This document shows, in pieces, positions 59,901-64,000 of a stretch of 64,000 bases of DNA; position 1 is the stretch's first letter, and each line of letters starts with the position of its first letter. The DNA comes from Plasmodium relictum. Taxonomy: Eukaryota > Apicomplexa > Aconoidasida > Haemosporida > Plasmodiidae. The stretch lies in NCBI RefSeq assembly GCF_900005765.1, contig NC_041681.1:372001-436000 (forward strand), written 5' to 3'. The notes under the pieces were generated by a model. That model did not search any database. It was given only the letters and a program-made list of their open reading frames with translations, and had not been told where the DNA came from. The translations under genes and the position numbers were made by a program.

Positions 59901-61127
59901 TTATTTATTTATTTATTTTACTAATTTATTTTGCTTATTTATTTATGTATATATTTATGAACTTACCATTTTAAATAAATATAATTTTATTATTTAATCT
60001 AAAATAAATAGAAAAAAATGATACATATTAAATATATATAATAAATTTATGAATACGCTTATCAATATCTTATTATTTTATATTTTAATATACTTTAAAT
60101 AAAAATTATTAACTCCATTTTTCTTTATAATTTCTATTATATTTGTTTATTTTATATAAACTTATTTGTTTTTTCTTTTTCTTTTTTTTTTTTAATATTT
60201 TAATAATGTCAAATTAAATATTTTGTTCTATGTTTTAGAAGCATAAGAATATCTATATATATGAGAATATATTTTATATATTACTTTAATTATATTTTAA
60301 CTTATATATGTAATTTTTATAATATGTTTTATAATTATGTTGTGTACAAAATTTTGTCTATTGTCTAGTTAATTCATTTATATTATTAATTGTGTTATTT
60401 TTCTTTTAAATAAAAACGATGATACAATTAATTTTATTATTTTTTTATAAATATTTTTATCAAAAATATCATATATAAGTAGTAAAAATCTCTTTATATA
60501 ACTTAAAAACATTAAATTTTATTTTTTTTTGAAATCATTAAAAATATATATATATATATATATAAAACAAAATAATAATTGATATTATATGAAGTTTAGA
60601 TAATGTTGTGAACAACATTTTTTATTTTTTTAAAAAAGAGTTTTGTAATTTTTTAAAAACTTTTTAAATAATTTTTTTTTTTCATTTTATGTTTATATAC
60701 CTATATAAATAAATATATATTTTATTATTTTTTTTTTTTTTTGTTACAATTAGAAATAACATATATATATGCATATATATAAATATATATATAAATATAA
60801 ATATTTGTCTTATAGAGTTTTATAAAAATGTTAATTCTTTTGAAATTTCATTTTAAACATTTCAGTATAAATTATATATAGATATTTATATGTATACACT
60901 ATTATTGTTTTATATATATATCTAAATATTATGTATTAATTAAAAAGCTCTTTTTTTTTTTTTTTTTTTCTTACGACTTATTTATATTTAATTTCTAATA
61001 TATTTTTTCTTTATTAATACTATATTAGTGTTTTCATATATACATATTTTTTTTTCTACCTTATAAATATGTACTTCATTAAAAAAGAAAAAATAAATGT
61101 ATAAATTTTTTGTATGTATTTAAAAAA
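58957..61127. other. Divergent intergenic region, 2.17 kb
   Basis: The longest gap in the window, between eIF3i (minus) and the transporter (plus). Contains a 58-bp (AT)n run followed by TTTA repeats, several poly(T) tracts, and on the minus strand an ATG directly followed by a perfect GTAAGT donor at 59969-59961, a candidate 5' leader exon. GC is low but not at the near-zero level of a Plasmodium centromere. Confidence 0.6.
59839..59920. repeat. (AT)29 microsatellite followed by (TTTA)n
   Basis: About 58 bp of alternating AT (59839-59896) continuing directly into six TTTA units (to about 59920). Confidence 0.95.
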
Positions 61128-62096
61128 ATGAAAAATGAAATTATATTTAGTACAACATTTATATTATTTTTAATTAGCTACTGCTTTCAACCTTTATTAA
61201 TAGATATAATAAAATATAACGGATGCGGAAATTCAAGCACTTTTATTTTTTTAATACCTCATTATTTGTCTATGATAATTGTTGGGTTTCTTCCCAAAAA
61301 GCAAAAATTAATTGAATGCCAATGGATGAAAATATTTTTTGTTTCTTTATTAGATGTAGTAAATCAGGTATTAAAAAAAATTGGTTTAATATATGCAGGA
61401 TCCTCCTTATACATAATAATTGATAGCTGTACCTTAATATTTACAGCTATATGGAGAAAAATACTATTAAATAAAAAAATAAATAATTTTCAACTATTAG
61501 GAATTATATTAATAACATTTGGTATAGCAATAAAGTCAAATAATTTAAAAATAGAAATAAATAAAGAAGAAATTATAGGAATATTTTTAATATTTCTCAG
61601 TAATATAATTATGGGGTTAACTTTCGTATTAAATGAAAAATATATGAAACAAATGGAAGGGCAAAATATTGTTTGCTTAATGGGAATATTTAGTTTTTGC
61701 TTCATTTTTTTATGGACAATTATTTGGACTATCCCAAATTTTGAACATTTAATTTTAAATAATATAAAAAAAAAACAAGGAAATATTAAAACTATTTTGT
61801 TAAGCTTTTTTTTTCTTTTCTTATTTAACTTTATAACTTCTTCTACTTTATGGTACATAATGAAAATAAGTGGCTCACTATCTATTGGAATATTAAAAGG
61901 ACTTAAAGTTGCCATCATATTTTTATTTAGTCATATTTTTTTTTGTAAATATGATTCAAAACAATGCTTAAATTTTCATTCTTCCTTATCTGTTTTTTTT
62001 TGTATAATTGGAGTTCTTATTTATTCATATAATGAATATCTAATGCTTGCTACTAACAAATTTTATTTAAATAAAAAAGCTAAATTTATTTTATAA
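61128..62096 (+). CDS. DMT2: Drug/metabolite transporter superfamily protein (DMT2-like)
   Basis: Single exon, 322 residues from the ATG at 61128 (the open frame begins 18 nt earlier at a TTG). The hydropathy pattern shows about nine or ten membrane segments: IIFSTTFILFLISYCF, TFIFLIPHYLSMIIVGF, IFFVSLLDVVNQVLKKIGLI, YAGSSLYIIIDSCTLIFTAI, FQLLGIILITFGIAI, EIIGIFLIFLSNIIMGLTFV, IVCLMGIFSFCFIFLWTIIW, ILLSFFFLFLFNFITSSTLW, SIGILKGLKVAIIFLFSHIF and a final SVFFCIIGVLIYSYNEY. The two-fold repeat, with GSSLYIIIDSCTLIFTA in the first half and SGSLSIGILKGLKVAIIF in the second, is the EamA/SLC35-like DMT arrangement shared with PfCRT relatives. I recall the gene next to eIF3i in P. falciparum as DMT2, which supports the symbol. 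Substrate and membrane are not visible in the sequence; no apicoplast leader is evident. Confidence 0.88.
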   Translation: MKNEIIFSTTFILFLISYCFQPLLIDIIKYNGCGNSSTFIFLIPHYLSMIIVGFLPKKQKLIECQWMKIFFVSLLDVVNQVLKKIGLIYAGSSLYIIIDSCTLIFTAIWRKILLNKKINNFQLLGIILITFGIAIKSNNLKIEINKEEIIGIFLIFLSNIIMGLTFVLNEKYMKQMEGQNIVCLMGIFSFCFIFLWTIIWTIPNFEHLILNNIKKKQGNIKTILLSFFFLFLFNFITSSTLWYIMKISGSLSIGILKGLKVAIIFLFSHIFFCKYDSKQCLNFHSSLSVFFCIIGVLIYSYNEYLMLATNKFYLNKKAKFIL

Positions 62097-63092
62097 TTTT
62101 TTTTAAAACATTTTTTCTTTATAAATATTCATCACTTTTTTTTTTTTTTTTTTTTTTAATTATCATTTTCTATATTATTCATAATAATTTCCTTTTTTTT
62201 TAAAATATATGCCATTTCATATAACTTTTTTTAAAATACTACTTTTTAGAATTTGTAACTCTTTTTTTTAATTATAATGTTATTTTTAACTATTTATAAT
62301 TTTTTTTTTTTTTAATACAATTTATACATTACATTCTTACATTTGTATTTTTAAAATAATATTTTATTTATTTAAACAATTATATGATTTAATTTCCATA
62401 TATTTCCATATACATAATTGTAACAATTATTATATGTAGCATATATTATTTATTATAATTTTAAGTGTATCTTAACATTAATTTTTTATTTATAATTAAA
62501 AGTACCTTGTATTCATTGAGATTTTTTTTTTTTATCTTTTCTTATAATATTGTACAACTTTTATTTAATATGATTTATATATTCAATCTTACATAAACTT
62601 CAATGATATTGGATATATATATTATATTTTAACCTATTCTATAGATTTTAAAAAGAAATGAATAAATCCACATATAATTTTATATTTCACTATTTTCCTA
62701 ACTATAAAAAGGGTAAATTTTTTAAATACTTTACTCTCTTTAATTTTTTCAAAAAAAGAAAAAAAAGAAAAAGAATAAAAGAAAATTTTAAAAACTTAAT
62801 TTTTTAAATATTAATTATATTTATATATTTCCCAATTATTTTGTAGTATCTCTGAAAATTTTTTTTTTAACAAATTTCCTATTAAAAAAAAAAATTCACA
62901 TTAAAAATGTGTTATTGCGGTGCTGTAATCGTTTTTTATTATTTATATTTTTATTTTTTTTAATTAAAGAAAGAAAATTTCTTTAAAATATAATCTTAAA
63001 ATTTCTAACTAATAATATAAAATTTTTTATTAAAAAAATAAAAAATAAGTATAAGAATAGTGTAAAGATAAAAAAAAAAACTTATAAATATA
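62097..63092. other. Intergenic region, 1.0 kb, same strand
   Basis: Between the transporter and the last gene. Mostly poly(T) with one notable spot at 62897-62930: a CACAT/ATGTG inverted repeat followed by a GC-richer stretch (reported as a finding). Confidence 0.6.
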
Positions 63093-63859
63093 ATGCTGCC
63101 TATTTTGAACAAATTAAATGTATAATTTAATTATTATTGGAATTATAAAATGGTATATAAAATAAATGCTGTTGCTTTCCATTTTTTTTTTTTTTTTTAC
63201 TTATTATTATTCTAAATTAAATATCTTTAAAATTATTATATTATATTATCAATAATTATTGTTACTACTATTATTATTAATAAAGCTATTATTAATACTT
63301 TCTATTTTCATATTTTACAGTTAAGAGAAAATCTAATTGCAGAAAGAACTTTGAAGGATGGAATGAACATTTTTGTTTATAATAATTACGCCATTTGGGT
63401 TACAAAATTTTCTCATTTATATTTTTTCTTTTTTTTTAATATTAGAAATTTATTTCACTTTTCTACGAATATAATATTTCTTGTAAGAAAATAAAAATAA
63501 AAAAATAGCTATTTTCTCTAATATGTTTACTAATATATATTAATTCCTAATTTTTAGGTATTTTTTTTGGGATTTGTTTTTATTTTATTTTTCTTTTGCA
63601 TGTGCTGGTATGAAAAAAAAAAAAGTAATGAAATAAAAAAATAAAAAAGATAATATATATTATTTTAATTGTAATTTTTTAGGTATAGTTTCTATAGATT
63701 TATTAGAAATATTCTTGATGCAGATTTATTAGGTTGCTTTTTAAATTTCATGAAAATTATTTATATTTTTTCCTTTTATATCATTTAATCTACATCACTT
63801 TCTTTTCAGAGGATGAAGAAATAAATCCGTCTATCTTAAACGAAATAATACCTCAGTAA
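63093..63859 (+). CDS. Small spliced membrane protein of unknown function, 5 exons, possibly incomplete
   Basis: Exons 63093-63119, 63321-63482, 63558-63607, 63683-63732 and 63810-63859 join in phase to give a 112-residue protein ending in IIPQ and TAA. It begins MLPILNKLNLRENLIAERTL, has a hydrophobic segment VTKFSHLYFFFFFN and a stronger one FLVFFLGFVFILFFFCMCW, then a short basic turn (YSFYRFIRN) and an acidic tail (DADLLEDEEINPSIL). One or two membrane helices are likely. All four introns are 75-201 bp with T-rich acceptors. The last exon could instead splice at CA|GTAATA and continue into sequence after 63990, in which case the gene runs off the window. I do not recognise a family. Confidence 0.65.
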
Positions 63860-64000
63860 TATATCGCCTATTTTTTTTTTTTTTTTTAAATTATCTTATG
63901 AAAAATTATTATTATAAAAAATATATACCTATTATCTATTTTTTTTTTTTTTTTTATTACATGGAACTATAATAGAATATTTTTTTCAATATGTAATTTT

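Noticed and set aside
58957-61127. Possible centromere in the longest gap
   Set aside because: Plasmodium centromeres are about 2 kb with almost no G or C and tandem repeats; here G and C are scattered throughout and only short AT repeats occur.

Overview
This is nuclear chromosomal DNA of a malaria parasite (Plasmodium). Evidence: extreme A+T content, poly(A)/poly(T) and (AT)n runs in every intergenic gap, Asn/Lys-rich insertions inside conserved proteins, short AT-rich introns with GTAARA-type donors and T-rich YAG acceptors, and a gene set including an apicoplast-type cysteine desulfurase with a bipartite leader. The very low GC resembles P. falciparum or the avian malaria species. The gene order differs from what I recall of P. 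falciparum (see the junction finding), so an avian or other non-Laverania species is more likely; this is inference.

Layout. 1-3.4 kb: 5' part of an Asn-rich protein of unknown function on the minus strand, running off the left edge. 5.0-16.8 kb: one ten-exon minus-strand gene encoding about 3,580 residues, whose last ~530 residues resemble the C-terminal domain of spatacsin (SPG11). 17.3-23.0 kb: five-exon DNA polymerase alpha catalytic subunit (minus). 24.7-26.5 kb: membrane protein combining a LITAF-like zinc ribbon with a wolframin-like OB-fold domain (plus). 27.5-28.5 kb: organellar ribosomal protein S12 (minus). 28.9-29.9 kb: RNase PH-like exosome subunit (minus). 30.5-31.8 kb: phosphopantothenate-cysteine ligase (plus). 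33.2-36.2 kb: U2AF65-type splicing factor (plus). 37.2-40.0 kb: SDA1 ribosome-biogenesis protein (minus). 40.8-42.3 kb: PDCD2/Tsr4-type protein (plus). 44.2-45.7 kb: secreted acidic protein with a small Cys module. 46.5-48.4 kb: TFIIA large subunit (ten exons). 48.6-51.1 kb: protoporphyrinogen-oxidase-like flavoprotein (ten exons). 51.4-53.2 kb: SufS cysteine desulfurase. 54.0-56.9 kb: unknown helical protein. 57.6-59.0 kb: eIF3 subunit I (three exons, minus). 61.1-62.1 kb: drug/metabolite transporter (plus). 63.1-63.9 kb: small spliced membrane protein near the right edge.

Genes are transcribed singly; there are no operons. Functionally the window is a housekeeping region: DNA replication (Pol alpha), transcription initiation (TFIIA), splicing (U2AF65), RNA decay (exosome), ribosome assembly and translation (SDA1, PDCD2, eIF3i, organellar S12), coenzyme A synthesis (PPCS), Fe-S cluster synthesis (SufS), possibly haem synthesis, and membrane trafficking/transport. 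Exon boundaries were derived by hand from splice sites, reading phase and protein continuity. No tRNA, rRNA, CRISPR, transposon or subtelomeric multigene family was seen. The two most novel signals are the spatacsin-like C-terminus on the giant gene and the wolframin-like domain fused to a LITAF zinc ribbon.
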